A stretch of 64,000 nt of DNA from Streptomyces caniferus (GCF_009811555.1 NZ_BLIN01000005.1:2737501-2801500); one strand, 5' to 3'; positions 41,361-50,528 are shown, counted from the first letter of the stretch. Notes: a model not told the origin generated them from the letters alone. Translations and numbers: made by a program.

Positions 41361-42770
41361 ATGATCATTGCTGCCGCGCAATTCCTTCCCGTACCGGGCG
41401 ACATCGAGGCCAATGCCGCGCGGATGGCCGCGCTCCTCACCGAGGCCGCCGAACGCGGCGCGGGCCTGGTGGTCTTCCCCGAACTCGCGCTGACGCACTA
41501 CGACCTGGACCTGATAGCCGCCGATCCGACGGGCCTGACGGTCACGGATGATGACGCCCGGCTGGCCCCCGTACGCCAGGCGTGCCGGGCGGCGGGCATC
41601 GCGGCGGTGGTGAACGCGGCGGGTCGCGGCGCCGGGGCCCGGCCGACGATCTCCTCGTTCGTCTTCGGCCCGGACGGCGCCCTGCTCACCCGTTACGACA
41701 AGGTCCATCTGTTCGGGGCCGAAGGAGAGGGCGAGCGCGCGGTCTTCGCGCCGGGCACCGCCGACGGCCGCTTCACCCTGGGCGGGATCCGCTTCGCGCT
41801 CGCCACCTGCTTCGACAACAGCTTCCCCGAGGTGCCGGCGCGGGCCGTGGCGGACGGGTGCCGGGTGTACCTCGCCGCCTCCTTCCACGACTCGGCGCAG
41901 CGGGTGGCGCAGTACGGGCACCTGGCACGCGAGCACGGGCTGTACGTGCTGCTCGCCAACGGCACGGGGACCGGGCCCTCCGCTTCGGGGTGCGGCCTCA
42001 GCGGCGTCTGGCTGCCGTCCGGCGAGCGGGTGGCGGCGGCCGCCGAGTGGAGCGCGGCGGGGCCGGGGGACGGTGCGGAACTGGTGCTGGGCGATGTCCG
42101 CGACCGGATCACGCTGATGGGCGACCCGGCGGTGGCCGCGATCCCGGTCCAGGACTGCGACGAGCCGCTGCTGGACGTGCGGACCGCGGCGCCCGAGCTG
42201 CTGGTGGCCGAGCACCGCGAGGACGTGCGGGGCGCCTTCGCGCACCTGCGCGAAGGGGTGCTGCACAGGCTGCTGGCGGCGCAGAAGGCGCTGCCGGACG
42301 GGCTGCGGCTGCAGATCGTCGAGGGCTACCGGCCGCCGGGACTGCAGCGCCGCTACTTCGAGGAGTACGCGGACGAACTGCGCGCCTCGCACCCCGACTG
42401 GGAGGCCGGGCATATCCACCGGGCCGCCAGCCGCTATGTGTCGCCGCCCGAGATCGCACCGCACAGCGCCGGCGGCGCGGTGGATCTCACCCTCGTCACC
42501 GCGGAGGGCGAAGAAGTCGACATGGGGACACCGATCAATGCCTCCCCCGAGGAGAGCGACGGCGCCTGCTACACGGCGGCGCCAGACCTGTCCCCCGCCG
42601 CCCGCGCCCACCGCCGGGTGCTGAACTCCGCGCTGCACGCCGCCGGACTGGTCAACTACCCGACCGAGTGGTGGCACTGGTCCTATGGCGACCGCTACTG
42701 GGCCCTGGCGACCGGCGCGGACCACGCGCTGTATGGGCCGAGGGAGCTGAGGGAGCTGGACGGGCGGTGA
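41361..42770 (+). CDS. Nitrilase-VanX-type D-Ala-D-Ala dipeptidase fusion
   Basis: One 469-residue frame joins two enzymes. Residues 1-255 are a carbon-nitrogen hydrolase with the Glu41 (FPELAL), Lys114 (RYDKVHLF), Cys150 (LATCFDNSFPE) triad. Residues about 265-465 are an M15D/VanX-like peptidase: GYRPPGLQRRY with the conserved Arg, zinc ligands His368 and Asp375 in PHSAGGAVDL, and Glu436-x2-His439 in TEWWHWSYG. No signal peptide is present. Both active sites look intact. This suggests an intracellular bifunctional amidase/dipeptidase, perhaps in peptidoglycan-fragment recycling; that role is inference. Confidence 0.9.
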   Translation: MIIAAAQFLPVPGDIEANAARMAALLTEAAERGAGLVVFPELALTHYDLDLIAADPTGLTVTDDDARLAPVRQACRAAGIAAVVNAAGRGAGARPTISSFVFGPDGALLTRYDKVHLFGAEGEGERAVFAPGTADGRFTLGGIRFALATCFDNSFPEVPARAVADGCRVYLAASFHDSAQRVAQYGHLAREHGLYVLLANGTGTGPSASGCGLSGVWLPSGERVAAAAEWSAAGPGDGAELVLGDVRDRITLMGDPAVAAIPVQDCDEPLLDVRTAAPELLVAEHREDVRGAFAHLREGVLHRLLAAQKALPDGLRLQIVEGYRPPGLQRRYFEEYADELRASHPDWEAGHIHRAASRYVSPPEIAPHSAGGAVDLTLVTAEGEEVDMGTPINASPEESDGACYTAAPDLSPAARAHRRVLNSALHAAGLVNYPTEWWHWSYGDRYWALATGADHALYGPRELRELDGR

Positions 42771-42801
42771 CGGCCGCCCGCCTGCCGGCCCGCCCCCGTG
42801 T

Positions 42802-44049
42802 CTAGAGCGGCAGGACGACCCGCATGACGAGTCCGCCGCCCTCGCGGGGCACGGCCGTGATCGAGCCGTCGTGCGCACGGACCACCGAGCGCACGATGGA
42901 CAACCCCAGACCGACGCCCTTGTCACTGCCCGTGCGCTCGGTACGCAGCCGCCGGAACGGCTCGAAGAGGTTCTCCACCTCATACGCCGGAACCACCGGA
43001 CCGGTATTGGCCACCACCAGCACCGCACACCCCGGCGCCGGCTCCGTGGACACCTCCACCCACCCCTCCTCCGGCACGTTGTAACGCACCGCGTTCTGCA
43101 CCAGATTCAACGCGATCCGCTCCAGCAGCACCCCGTTGCCCTGCACCACCACCCGGGACCGGACCCCACGCAGCTCCACCCCCTTGGCCTGCGCCTCCTC
43201 CCGCGTCTGGTCCACCGCCTGCGACGCCACCTCCGACAAGTCCACCGGCTTCTTGTCGACCACCTTGTTCTCACTGCGCGCCAGCAGCAGCAGACCCTCC
43301 ACCAACTGCTCACTGCGCTCATTCGTCGCCAACAGCGTCTTCCCCAGCTGCGCCAGCTCCGGCGACGCCCCCGGATCCGCCAGCTGCACCTCCAGCAACG
43401 TCCGGTTGATCGCCAACGGCGTCCGCAACTCATGCGACGCATTCGCCACGAACCGCCGCTGCGACTCGAACGCCCGGTCCAGCCGGTCCAGCATCTCGTC
43501 GAACGTGTCCGCAAGCTCCTTCAGCTCATCATCAGGACCCCCCAGCTCGATCCGACGATGCAGATCCGAACCCGCCACCCGCTGAGCCGTACGCGTAATA
43601 CGCCCCAACGGCGACAACACCCGCCCCGCCATCGCATAACCAAAAGCGAACGCCACCACCGTCAGGCCCACCAGCGCGGTCAGGGAGCGGTTCAGGAAGG
43701 TGTGCAGCGCCAGTTCGCGCTGGTTGCGGATGCAGTGGGCGATCGCCGAGTTGATCTCGTCGGCCGTGCCCGCCGGCGGCAGGCCGGGGCAACTGAGGTT
43801 GCCCAGCCGGACGTTGCTGCCGAAGACCCTGAACTCCGGGGTGCCCTCCTTGAGGGTCTTGGCCGCCAGGATGTAGATGAGTGTCAGCAGCACGATCCCG
43901 GCCATCAGGAACATGCCGCCGTACAGCAGCGCGAGCCGTATCCGGATGGTCGGCCGCAGCCACGGCGCCGGACGGTGGTGCGGCGGGAAGGTCCCGGCGG
44001 GCGGCGCGGGTACGGCCACCGGCGCGGAGGGCGGCGACGAGGGTGCCAC
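42802..44049 (-). CDS. Orphan HisKA-type sensor histidine kinase
   Basis: The 415-residue kinase has TM1 near residues 38-62, a periplasmic loop with two Cys (residues 63-120), TM2 near 123-145, a HAMP domain, HisKA with His206 in NASHELRTPL, and an HATPase domain (NLVQNAVRYN, GVGLGLSIVRSVV). No response regulator gene adjoins it, so it is orphan here. Codons of the catalytic half (roughly 42985-43670) strongly favour G in the third position, unlike the N-terminal half. It is convergent with the nitrilase-VanX gene. Confidence 0.93.
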   Translation of the reverse strand: MAPSSPPSAPVAVPAPPAGTFPPHHRPAPWLRPTIRIRLALLYGGMFLMAGIVLLTLIYILAAKTLKEGTPEFRVFGSNVRLGNLSCPGLPPAGTADEINSAIAHCIRNQRELALHTFLNRSLTALVGLTVVAFAFGYAMAGRVLSPLGRITRTAQRVAGSDLHRRIELGGPDDELKELADTFDEMLDRLDRAFESQRRFVANASHELRTPLAINRTLLEVQLADPGASPELAQLGKTLLATNERSEQLVEGLLLLARSENKVVDKKPVDLSEVASQAVDQTREEAQAKGVELRGVRSRVVVQGNGVLLERIALNLVQNAVRYNVPEEGWVEVSTEPAPGCAVLVVANTGPVVPAYEVENLFEPFRRLRTERTGSDKGVGLGLSIVRSVVRAHDGSITAVPREGGGLVMRVVLPL

Positions 44050-44314
44050 GGCGGTCAGCCCCGAGGCCCCGGTGACGCGGGCACGACGACCGAAACCGGG
44101 ACGACGGGTAGGCGCACTGCTGGTCCTTCCTCAGATTCCGCAAGGCACACGACAGTTGCCCCACAGCACCCATCCTGCCCAAAGGACCCATAAACCGGCA
44201 GTAAGCAACGGATCACCCCGTCGCGCGCGCCGCCCCACCCCGGCCGCGCGCCCCCGTACCCGGCCGCCCGCAGTCGGCCTCGGCCCGGTGGCGGCCGTCA
44301 AAAGCAGCCGGGCC

Positions 44315-45241
44315 TCAGCCCTGCGGCAGCTCGGGCGCCAGCGCCTCCAGCTCCGCCCGGGTCGGGTAGGACGGCTGGGCGCCCGGCTTGGTGACGGCCG
44401 CGGCGCCCACCCGTACGGCGAAGCGCGCCGCCTCGGCCAGCGTGTCGCCGCGGGCCAGACGGGTGGCGAGGGCGCCCGTGAAGGCGTCGCCGGCACCAGT
44501 GGTGTCCACGGCCTTGACCCGTACGCCCGGCACGTCGGTGGCTCCCGAGGCGTCCAGGACCAGCGCGCCGTCGCCACCGAGGGTGACCACGACGGAGCGG
44601 GCGCCCCGTTCGCGCAGCGCCTGTGCCCAGGCGGCGGGCGTGCCGTCGGCGAGCCCGGAGAGCTGCCGCGCCTCGTGCTCGTTGACCACCAACGGGTCGG
44701 CCGCCGCGAGGAGTTCGGGGGCCAGCGCGGCCGCCTCGGGAGCCGGGGAGGGGTTGAGGACGACGCGGGTGCCGGCCTGTTCGGCGGCCGAGGCGGCGGC
44801 CCGTACGGATTCCATGGGGATCTCCAGCTGGAGGGAGACCACCGTGGCGGCGGCGATGGTGTCCTTCGCCGCCGCCACGTCCTGCGGGGTGAGGGCGGCG
44901 TTGGCGCCGGGCGAGACCACGATGCTGTTGTCGCCGTCCGGGTCGACGATGATCATTGCGGTGCCGGTGCGGGCCGCGTCGTCCACGATCACGGGGGTGA
45001 CGTCGGTGCCCGCGTCGCGCTGGGCGTCCAGCAGCAGTTGGCCGTACGCGTCGCCGCCGACCCGCGCCAGCAGCGCGGTGCGCCCGCCGATCCGGGCCGC
45101 CGCGGCCGCCTGGTTGGCGCCCTTGCCGCCGGCCGATTCGACCAGGTCGGTGCCGGTCACGGTCTCGCCGGCGCCGGGCCGCCGTTCGACCCGTACCGTC
45201 AGATCCGCGTTGGCGGAGCCGACCACCAGGACGTCATACAT
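44315..45241 (-). CDS. rbsK: Ribokinase
   Basis: The 308-residue PfkB-family kinase phosphorylates D-ribose at O5. It has VVGSANADLTVRVERRPGAGET, the GGKGANQA motif and the catalytic DTTGAGDAF near the C-terminus. ATG at 45241 is chosen because GGGAG lies 8 nt upstream; ATGs at 45256 and 45265 are in frame. It is the last gene of the rbs operon, 59 bp after rbsB. Confidence 0.95.
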   Translation of the reverse strand: MYDVLVVGSANADLTVRVERRPGAGETVTGTDLVESAGGKGANQAAAAARIGGRTALLARVGGDAYGQLLLDAQRDAGTDVTPVIVDDAARTGTAMIIVDPDGDNSIVVSPGANAALTPQDVAAAKDTIAAATVVSLQLEIPMESVRAAASAAEQAGTRVVLNPSPAPEAAALAPELLAAADPLVVNEHEARQLSGLADGTPAAWAQALRERGARSVVVTLGGDGALVLDASGATDVPGVRVKAVDTTGAGDAFTGALATRLARGDTLAEAARFAVRVGAAAVTKPGAQPSYPTRAELEALAPELPQG

Positions 45242-45300
45242 GTGCCGCTCTCCCATATCTCTCATCTGTCGTTGCCCGGCGGCCCGCCGGGGCCGCCCTC

Positions 45301-46236
45301 TCAGCCGTCGAACTTCGCGGCGTTCTTCGCCGTCACCAATACCACCGGCACCCTGACCGACTGCGGCAGCTTCTCACCGCGGGAGGCCTTGAGCGCCCAG
45401 TCCACGGCCTGCTTGCCGAGGAGTTCCGGCTGCTGGGCGACGGTGGCGGTCAGGGTGCCGTGGTGGACCGCCTTGACGCCGTCCGGTGTGCCGTCGAACG
45501 CCACCACCTTCACGTCCTTGCCGGAGCGGCCGCCCAGCGCCTTGGACGCGCCCAGCGCCATCTCGTCGTTGGCGGCGAAGACCCCGCCGATGTCGCGGTG
45601 CGCCTGCAGCATGTTGGACATCACGTCCATGCCCTTGGTGCGGTCGAAGTCCGCGGGCTGCCGGGCGACGACCTGGATGCCGGGGTACTTCTTGATGCCT
45701 TCCTCGAAGCCCTGGCCGCGCTCGCGGGCGGCGGAGGTACCGGCCTGGCCCTCCAGGAAGGCCACCTTGCCCTTGCCGCCGAGCGATTCGGCCAGCGTCT
45801 TCGCGGCGAGCCGGCCGCCCGCGACATTGTCGGAGGCGATGGTCGAGCCGACCTTGCCGCCGTTGACACCGCGGTCGATGGAGATGACCGGCACCTTCGC
45901 CCGGTTGGCGACGCCGACGGCCGGGACCGCGGCGTCCGAGTCCACCGGATTGATGATGGCCGCCTTGACGTTCTGGCTGGTGAACGTCTCCATCTGGTTG
46001 ATCTGCTGGGTCGGGTCGTTCTGGGCGTCGGTGATGTTGAGGTGCAGACCGCGGGCGTCCGCCTCGGCCTGGGCGCCCTTCTTGATGCCGACGAAGAACG
46101 GGTTGTTCATCGTCGACAGCGCCAGGCCCAGGTCGGTGTTGCCCCCGCGGTCGCAGCCGGCCAGGCCCAGGGCGACGGTCGCGGCCAGCCCGGCGGCCAG
46201 CGACGCCTTGATCCGGGTGCTGCGCCGGGCGTTCAT
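45301..46236 (-). CDS. rbsB: Ribose ABC transporter substrate-binding lipoprotein
   Basis: The 311-residue protein has a lipoprotein signal with lipobox LAGC (Cys28) and a periplasmic-binding fold of the RbsB type (LSTMNNPFFVGIKKGAQAEA, DPTQQINQMETF, NPVDSDA, AANDEMALGA). It captures sugar outside the membrane and delivers it to RbsC. Its start overlaps the rbsC stop by 4 nt. Ribose is the likely ligand because rbsK is in the same operon. Confidence 0.95.
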   Translation of the reverse strand: MNARRSTRIKASLAAGLAATVALGLAGCDRGGNTDLGLALSTMNNPFFVGIKKGAQAEADARGLHLNITDAQNDPTQQINQMETFTSQNVKAAIINPVDSDAAVPAVGVANRAKVPVISIDRGVNGGKVGSTIASDNVAGGRLAAKTLAESLGGKGKVAFLEGQAGTSAARERGQGFEEGIKKYPGIQVVARQPADFDRTKGMDVMSNMLQAHRDIGGVFAANDEMALGASKALGGRSGKDVKVVAFDGTPDGVKAVHHGTLTATVAQQPELLGKQAVDWALKASRGEKLPQSVRVPVVLVTAKNAAKFDG

Positions 46237-47240
46237 CGCGCGCTCCGGCGGCGCAGCGTGTCCAGCAGCACGGCCAGCGCGATGACCAGTCCGGTGGCCA
46301 CCTGCTGCCAGAACGCCGACACGCTCAGCAGGTTGAGGCCGTTGCGCAGGACGGCGAGGATCAGCGCGCCGATGAGGGTGCCGGAGGCCTTGCCGGAGCC
46401 GCCGGAGAGGCTGGCCCCGCCGATGACGACGGCGGCGATCGCGTCCAGCTCGTAGCCGGTGGCGGCCTGCGGCTGGGCGGAGGTGAGCCGGGCGGCGAGC
46501 ACGATGCCGGCGACCGCGGCGAACAGCCCGGACAGCGCATAGATGACGAGCTTGCGGCGCTCGACGTGGATGCCGGAGAGCCGGGCCGCCTCCTCGTTGC
46601 CGCCGATCGCGAACATCGCCCGGCCGGAGTACGTACGGGCCAGGATCAGCGCGGCGATCAGCCCCATGGCGATCATGACGAGGACGGGCACCGGCAGCCA
46701 GCCGCCGAGGGTGTCACCGAGCGCCCCGACCGAGCCGGGGAAGGCGATCGGCGAACCGCCGGAGATGACCAGGGCCAGACCGCGGCCGACCGAGAGCATC
46801 GCCAGCGTGGCGATGAAGGCGGGCAGCTTGCCGTAGGCGACCAGCGCCCCGGAGACCAGACCGGCCGCCGCACCGGTCGCCAGGCCGAGCGGCAGCGCCA
46901 CCCAGACGGGCAGGCCCCCGCCCGTGGCCGCCCAGGCGACGACGGTGGCGGAGAGCCCGGCGACCGAGCCGACGGACAGATCGATACCGGCCGAGACGAT
47001 CACGAAGGTGACACCGAAGGCGAGGATCGCGGTGACCGACGCCTGGACGCCGACATTCAGCAGGTTCTGGCCGTTGAGGAAGTCCCTGGACAGCACCGCC
47101 ATCACCACGACCAGGGCGATCAGTCCGCCGAGCGGGCCGTTCCTGAGCACCGCCCGGGAGAACCACGCTCCCGCGCCGTCCCGGTCCGGTGCCCGTCCCA
47201 CCGCCTCGGCGGCGGCTCCCGTCTTCACCTCAGTGGACAT
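46233..47240 (-). CDS. rbsC: Ribose ABC transporter permease
   Basis: The 335-residue integral membrane protein has about ten spans and belongs to the BPD_transp_2 family. Conserved blocks include SAGIDLSVGSVAGLS and a GGASLSGGSGKASGTLIGA region near the cytoplasmic coupling end. It forms the channel of the RbsABC importer. Its GTG/ATG start region overlaps the end of rbsA by 11 nt and its stop overlaps rbsB, so translation is coupled. Confidence 0.95.
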   Translation of the reverse strand: MSTEVKTGAAAEAVGRAPDRDGAGAWFSRAVLRNGPLGGLIALVVVMAVLSRDFLNGQNLLNVGVQASVTAILAFGVTFVIVSAGIDLSVGSVAGLSATVVAWAATGGGLPVWVALPLGLATGAAAGLVSGALVAYGKLPAFIATLAMLSVGRGLALVISGGSPIAFPGSVGALGDTLGGWLPVPVLVMIAMGLIAALILARTYSGRAMFAIGGNEEAARLSGIHVERRKLVIYALSGLFAAVAGIVLAARLTSAQPQAATGYELDAIAAVVIGGASLSGGSGKASGTLIGALILAVLRNGLNLLSVSAFWQQVATGLVIALAVLLDTLRRRSAR

Positions 47241-48819
47241 CGGAGCCCTCCATCGCGCTCTTGTCGTTGTGCTTCGTGCTCGTGCCGTGCGGGGACTGGA
47301 GCGCCAGCTCCATCACGGCGTCCTGGGTGGCCTCTTCGGCCGACAGCTCTCCGGCCAGCCGGCCCTGCGACATCACCAGCACCCGGTCGCTCATGCCGAG
47401 GACCTCGGGCAGATCGCTGGAGATCATCAGCACCGCGCGGCCGGACGCGGTCAGTTCGTTGATGAGCTGGTAGATCTCGACCTTCGCTCCGACGTCGATA
47501 CCGCGCGTCGGCTCGTCGAGGATCAGCAGCCGGGTGTCCGCCAGCAGCCACTTGCCGATGACGATCTTCTGCTGGTTGCCGCCGGACAGGGTGCGGGCGC
47601 TCTGTCCCAGCCCGCTCATCCGGACCTTCAACTGCCCGGCGACGGCGGCCGCTTCGCGCCGCTGCGCGCCCCGGTCCACCAGCCCGCCACGGGTGTCGCG
47701 GTCGAGGCGGGCGAGGGTGAGGTTGTCCTGGAGGGAGGCGTCCATGACCAGGCCCTGGCCCTTGCGGTCCTCCGGCACGAGGCCGAGGCCGGCGCGCATG
47801 GCGGCGCGGACATCGCCGCGGGCCAGCTCCGCGCCGTCGATCTCGACCGTACCGGCGTCGTAGCGGTCCACGCCGAAGATCGCCCGGACCACCTCGGTGC
47901 GGCCCGCGCCGACCAGCCCGGCGAGGCCCACGACCTCACCGGCCCGCACCTCGAAGTCGATGCCCTCGAAGACCGGCCCGGCCACCGTGCCGTTGCGGGT
48001 CAGACCGCGGACGCGCAGCAGGGGCGCGCCCGGTGCCTCGGGGCGCTGCCGCGGATACTGCTCGGCGATGTCCCGGCCCACCATGAGGCGGATCAGCTCG
48101 TCCTCGTCCGTCGAGGCCGGCACCTCCTCGACGGAGCGGCCGTCGCGCAGGACGGTGACCCGGTCGCCGAGCGCGCCGATCTCCTCCAGGTGGTGGGTGA
48201 TGAAGATGATGCCGACGCCGGTGTCGCGCAGCTCGCGGACGATCCCGAAGAGGGTCTCGACCTCCTCGGAGGTCAGGACCGCGGTCGGCTCGTCCATGAT
48301 CAGGACGCGCGCTTCCAGGCTGAGCGCCTTGGCGATCTCGACCATCTGGAGGCGGGCGATGCCCAGTTCGGCGACCGGGGTGTTCGGGGAGACGTCGAGC
48401 CGTACGCGCCGGAGCAGCTCGGCGGCCCGCGCCCGCATCGCCTTCCGGTCGACCAGGCCGAGCGCGGTGCGCGGCTGGCGGCCCAGGAAGATGTTCTCGG
48501 CGACGGTCAGCCCGGGGACGAGGTTGAACTCCTGGTAGATGGTGGCGATGCCGTGCCGTTCGGCGTCCTGTGCCGAACGGATGGTGACCTCGTCGCCGTC
48601 CACGAGGATGCGGCCCTCGTCGGGGCGGTGGGCGCCGGAGAGCATCTTGATGAGGGTGCTCTTGCCCGCGCCGTTCTCGCCCAGCAGGACGTGCACCTCG
48701 CCGGTGCGCAGGGTCAGGTCCACGCCGTCCAGCGCGCGCACGCCCGGGAACGACTTCGTCACCCCCTCCACGCGCAGCAGTTCGCGGCCGCCCGGTTCGT
48801 CGTCGTTGACGCCGGTCAT
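47230..48819 (-). CDS. rbsA: Ribose ABC transporter ATP-binding protein
   Basis: The 529-residue protein has two ABC domains in tandem. The first has an intact Walker A (GENGAGKST), a degenerate signature and Walker B (LIMDEPTAVL). The second has a degenerate P-loop (LVGAGRTE) as usual for RbsA/MglA types, then LSGGNQQK and LILDEPTRGID. It powers uptake through RbsC. It starts 121 bp after rbsR; the gap has no obvious promoter, so readthrough from rbsR is likely. Confidence 0.95.
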   Translation of the reverse strand: MTGVNDDEPGGRELLRVEGVTKSFPGVRALDGVDLTLRTGEVHVLLGENGAGKSTLIKMLSGAHRPDEGRILVDGDEVTIRSAQDAERHGIATIYQEFNLVPGLTVAENIFLGRQPRTALGLVDRKAMRARAAELLRRVRLDVSPNTPVAELGIARLQMVEIAKALSLEARVLIMDEPTAVLTSEEVETLFGIVRELRDTGVGIIFITHHLEEIGALGDRVTVLRDGRSVEEVPASTDEDELIRLMVGRDIAEQYPRQRPEAPGAPLLRVRGLTRNGTVAGPVFEGIDFEVRAGEVVGLAGLVGAGRTEVVRAIFGVDRYDAGTVEIDGAELARGDVRAAMRAGLGLVPEDRKGQGLVMDASLQDNLTLARLDRDTRGGLVDRGAQRREAAAVAGQLKVRMSGLGQSARTLSGGNQQKIVIGKWLLADTRLLILDEPTRGIDVGAKVEIYQLINELTASGRAVLMISSDLPEVLGMSDRVLVMSQGRLAGELSAEEATQDAVMELALQSPHGTSTKHNDKSAMEGSDVH

Positions 48820-48940
48820 GCGCTGCCCCTCTCTTCCTCGGATGGCTCTGGGTGGTGGTTCGGGTGGTGACTGACACGGGTGGCCCGCCCGGACGGGGGT
48901 GCCGGGCCCGGAGTGCCGGGCCGGGCCCGGGCGGGCCTGC

Positions 48941-49942
48941 TCAGGGGGCGGGTGCTTCGCCGCAGGAGCGGCGGGTGACCAGCCGGGCCGGCAGCAGCAC
49001 CGAGTCGGCGGGCCGTCCCTCGATGCGCGCCAACAGGGTGTGGACGGCGGCCCGGCCCAGTTCGCGGGTGGGCTGGGCGATCGCGGTCAGCGGCGGATCG
49101 GTGTGGGTGAACCACGGCACGTCGTCGTAGACCACCAGCGCCACATCGCCGGGGACCCGCAGCCCGCGGGCGCGGAGTTCGTCCATCGCGCCCAGCGCCA
49201 TCAGGTTGTCGGTGGCCAGCACCGCGTCCGGCGGCTCGGCGAGGTCGAGGAAGGCGCTCATCACCTGCCGGCCGCCGGTGTGCTGGAGATCGGGGGTGGC
49301 GCCGACCCGCTCGTCGGGCAGGGTCAGGCCGTACCCGGCCAGCGCCGTACGGAAGAGGCTGAGGCGCTCGTCGCCGGTGGGGGTGCCGGCCGGGGCGACG
49401 ATGATCGCGGGACGGTGGCGGCCGTGGGCGGCGAGGTGGGCGGCGAGCTCGGTGAGCGCGGCGCGGCCGTCGGCACGTACGCAGGGGGCGTCGATGCCGG
49501 GCACGGTGCGGTCCAGCAGGACCAGCGGGGTGCCGGAGGCGACGACCTCGCGGAGCATCGCCGAACCGGTGCCGGCCGAGCTGACCAGGAGGCCGTCGAT
49601 CCGGCGGTCGAGCAGGGTGCGGATGTAGTCGTCCTGCTGGGCGGGACGCTCGCCGGCGTTGCCGATGACCAGGCTGTAGCCGAGGCTGCGGGCCTCGTCC
49701 TCGACGGCGTCGGCCAGCTCGGTGAAGAAGGGGTTGGTGAGGTCGCTGATGATCAGGCCGAGCGCGCCGGTCCGTGCGGTGCGCAGCGCGCGGGCGACGT
49801 TGTTGGGGCGGTAGCCCAGCTCCTGTACGGCGGCGAGCACCCGCTCACGGGTCTCCGCGACCGGGCTGTGCCCGTTGAGAACACGGGAGACCGTGGCGAC
49901 GGAGACCCCTGCCCGTTCTGCCACATCTTTGATGTTCGCCAT
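48941..49942 (-). CDS. rbsR: LacI-type repressor of the rbs operon
   Basis: The 333-residue repressor has the LacI HTH (NIKDVAERAGVSVATVSRVL) plus hinge helix (RPNNVARALRT) and a sugar-binding core (LIISDLTNPFF, VLATDNLMALGAM, VYDDVPW). ATG at 49942 follows a weak leader. It is the first gene of the rbs cluster. Two near-identical operator sites (50008-50021 and 50044-50057) lie 66 and 102 bp upstream, so it represses itself and rbsACBK until ribose binds. Confidence 0.93.
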   Translation of the reverse strand: MANIKDVAERAGVSVATVSRVLNGHSPVAETRERVLAAVQELGYRPNNVARALRTARTGALGLIISDLTNPFFTELADAVEDEARSLGYSLVIGNAGERPAQQDDYIRTLLDRRIDGLLVSSAGTGSAMLREVVASGTPLVLLDRTVPGIDAPCVRADGRAALTELAAHLAAHGRHRPAIIVAPAGTPTGDERLSLFRTALAGYGLTLPDERVGATPDLQHTGGRQVMSAFLDLAEPPDAVLATDNLMALGAMDELRARGLRVPGDVALVVYDDVPWFTHTDPPLTAIAQPTRELGRAAVHTLLARIEGRPADSVLLPARLVTRRSCGEAPAP

Positions 49943-50007
49943 GGCGCCGTTGCCATCCTGTCCGGGCGCACGCTCCCCGTGCGGGAGAGCGGATGCGCAT
50001 GATCGAC

Positions 50008-50057
50008 GTGTAATCGATTTCTTGAGCAATGCGTGGGGGCTACGAAATCGATTACAC
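50008..50057. promoter_or_regulatory. Twin LacI-family operators upstream of rbsR
   Basis: GTGTAATCGATTTC (50008-50021) and its exact reverse complement (50044-50057) each contain the palindrome AATCGATT, typical of LacI-family sites. The two palindrome centres are 34 bp apart, about three helical turns, which would suit cooperative binding or a small loop. Confidence 0.85.
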
Positions 50058-50143
50058 GGCGGGTGCGTCAAGATGCGGTACGAGTGGGCTGCGTCACATC
50101 GATGGGGTGAGGGAGGCGACGAGGCAGCGGGCGCGGGGTGGTG

Positions 50144-50227
50144 GGCGGCAGGCGGCAGGCGGCAGGCGGCAGGCGGCAGGCGGCAGGCGGCAGGCGGCAG
50201 GCGGCAGGCGGCAGGCGGCAGGCGGCA
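50144..50227. repeat. Twelve perfect copies of the 7-mer GGCGGCA
   Basis: Exactly 84 nt are made of 12 identical 7-bp units. A 7-bp unit is not a multiple of 3, so it is not coding. It lies in the non-coding stretch upstream of the rbsR operators and is likely variable in number among strains. Confidence 0.95.
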
Positions 50228-50356
50228 GGCAAGGGGAGTCGATCAGGCGGGGCCTCCCGTACGCGGGGCGCCTCGGCCGCTCCTCCCCCGCCGGTCGCCT
50301 TCCCTGGTCGTGCGGCCTTCGTGGGTGGGGGCGAGCAGCCGTCCCGGCGCCTCACA

Positions 50357-50386
50357 CCCACGCCCACGCCCACGCCCACGCCCGCG
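50357..50386. repeat. Four copies of CCCACG plus one variant
   Basis: CCCACG is repeated in tandem at 50357-50380 and followed by CCCGCG at 50381-50386. This second simple repeat is in the same intergenic region as the 7-mer array. Confidence 0.9.
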
Positions 50387-50408
50387 AAAAACGGTCCGTC
50401 AGACGCGG

Positions 50409-50439
50409 AGGGCCGCACCCCGTTGAGGGATGCGGCCCT
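50409..50439 (-). terminator. ohr terminator
   Basis: AGGGCCGCA (50409-50417) pairs with TGCGGCCCT (50431-50439), with an inner CCC/GGG pair, 90 bp past the ohr stop on the minus strand. Confidence 0.7.
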
Positions 50440-50528
50440 TGTGCGAAATCGCCAGTCGGCGGAAAGGGCGACAAGCCGAAGCGCCGATCGACCGAATCGC
50501 CAGTCGGTCATCGCCGGCTGCGCCTGCC

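Larger units (their letters stand above)
49943..50528. other. 586-bp intergenic region between rbsR and ohr
   Basis: No gene is supported. From left to right it holds the twin LacI operators, the 7-bp array, a 6-bp array, the ohr terminator (50409-50439) and a direct repeat around ATCGCCAGTCGG (near 50448 and 50498). Confidence 0.6.

Noticed and set aside
44130..44314. A terminator after rbsK
   Set aside because: Only a 4-bp GGGC/GCCC pair with a short T run was found, which is too weak to list.
50144..50227. The 7-bp array as a possible CRISPR or coding repeat
   Set aside because: Units are far too short and have no spacers; a 7-bp period is not compatible with a simple coding repeat.
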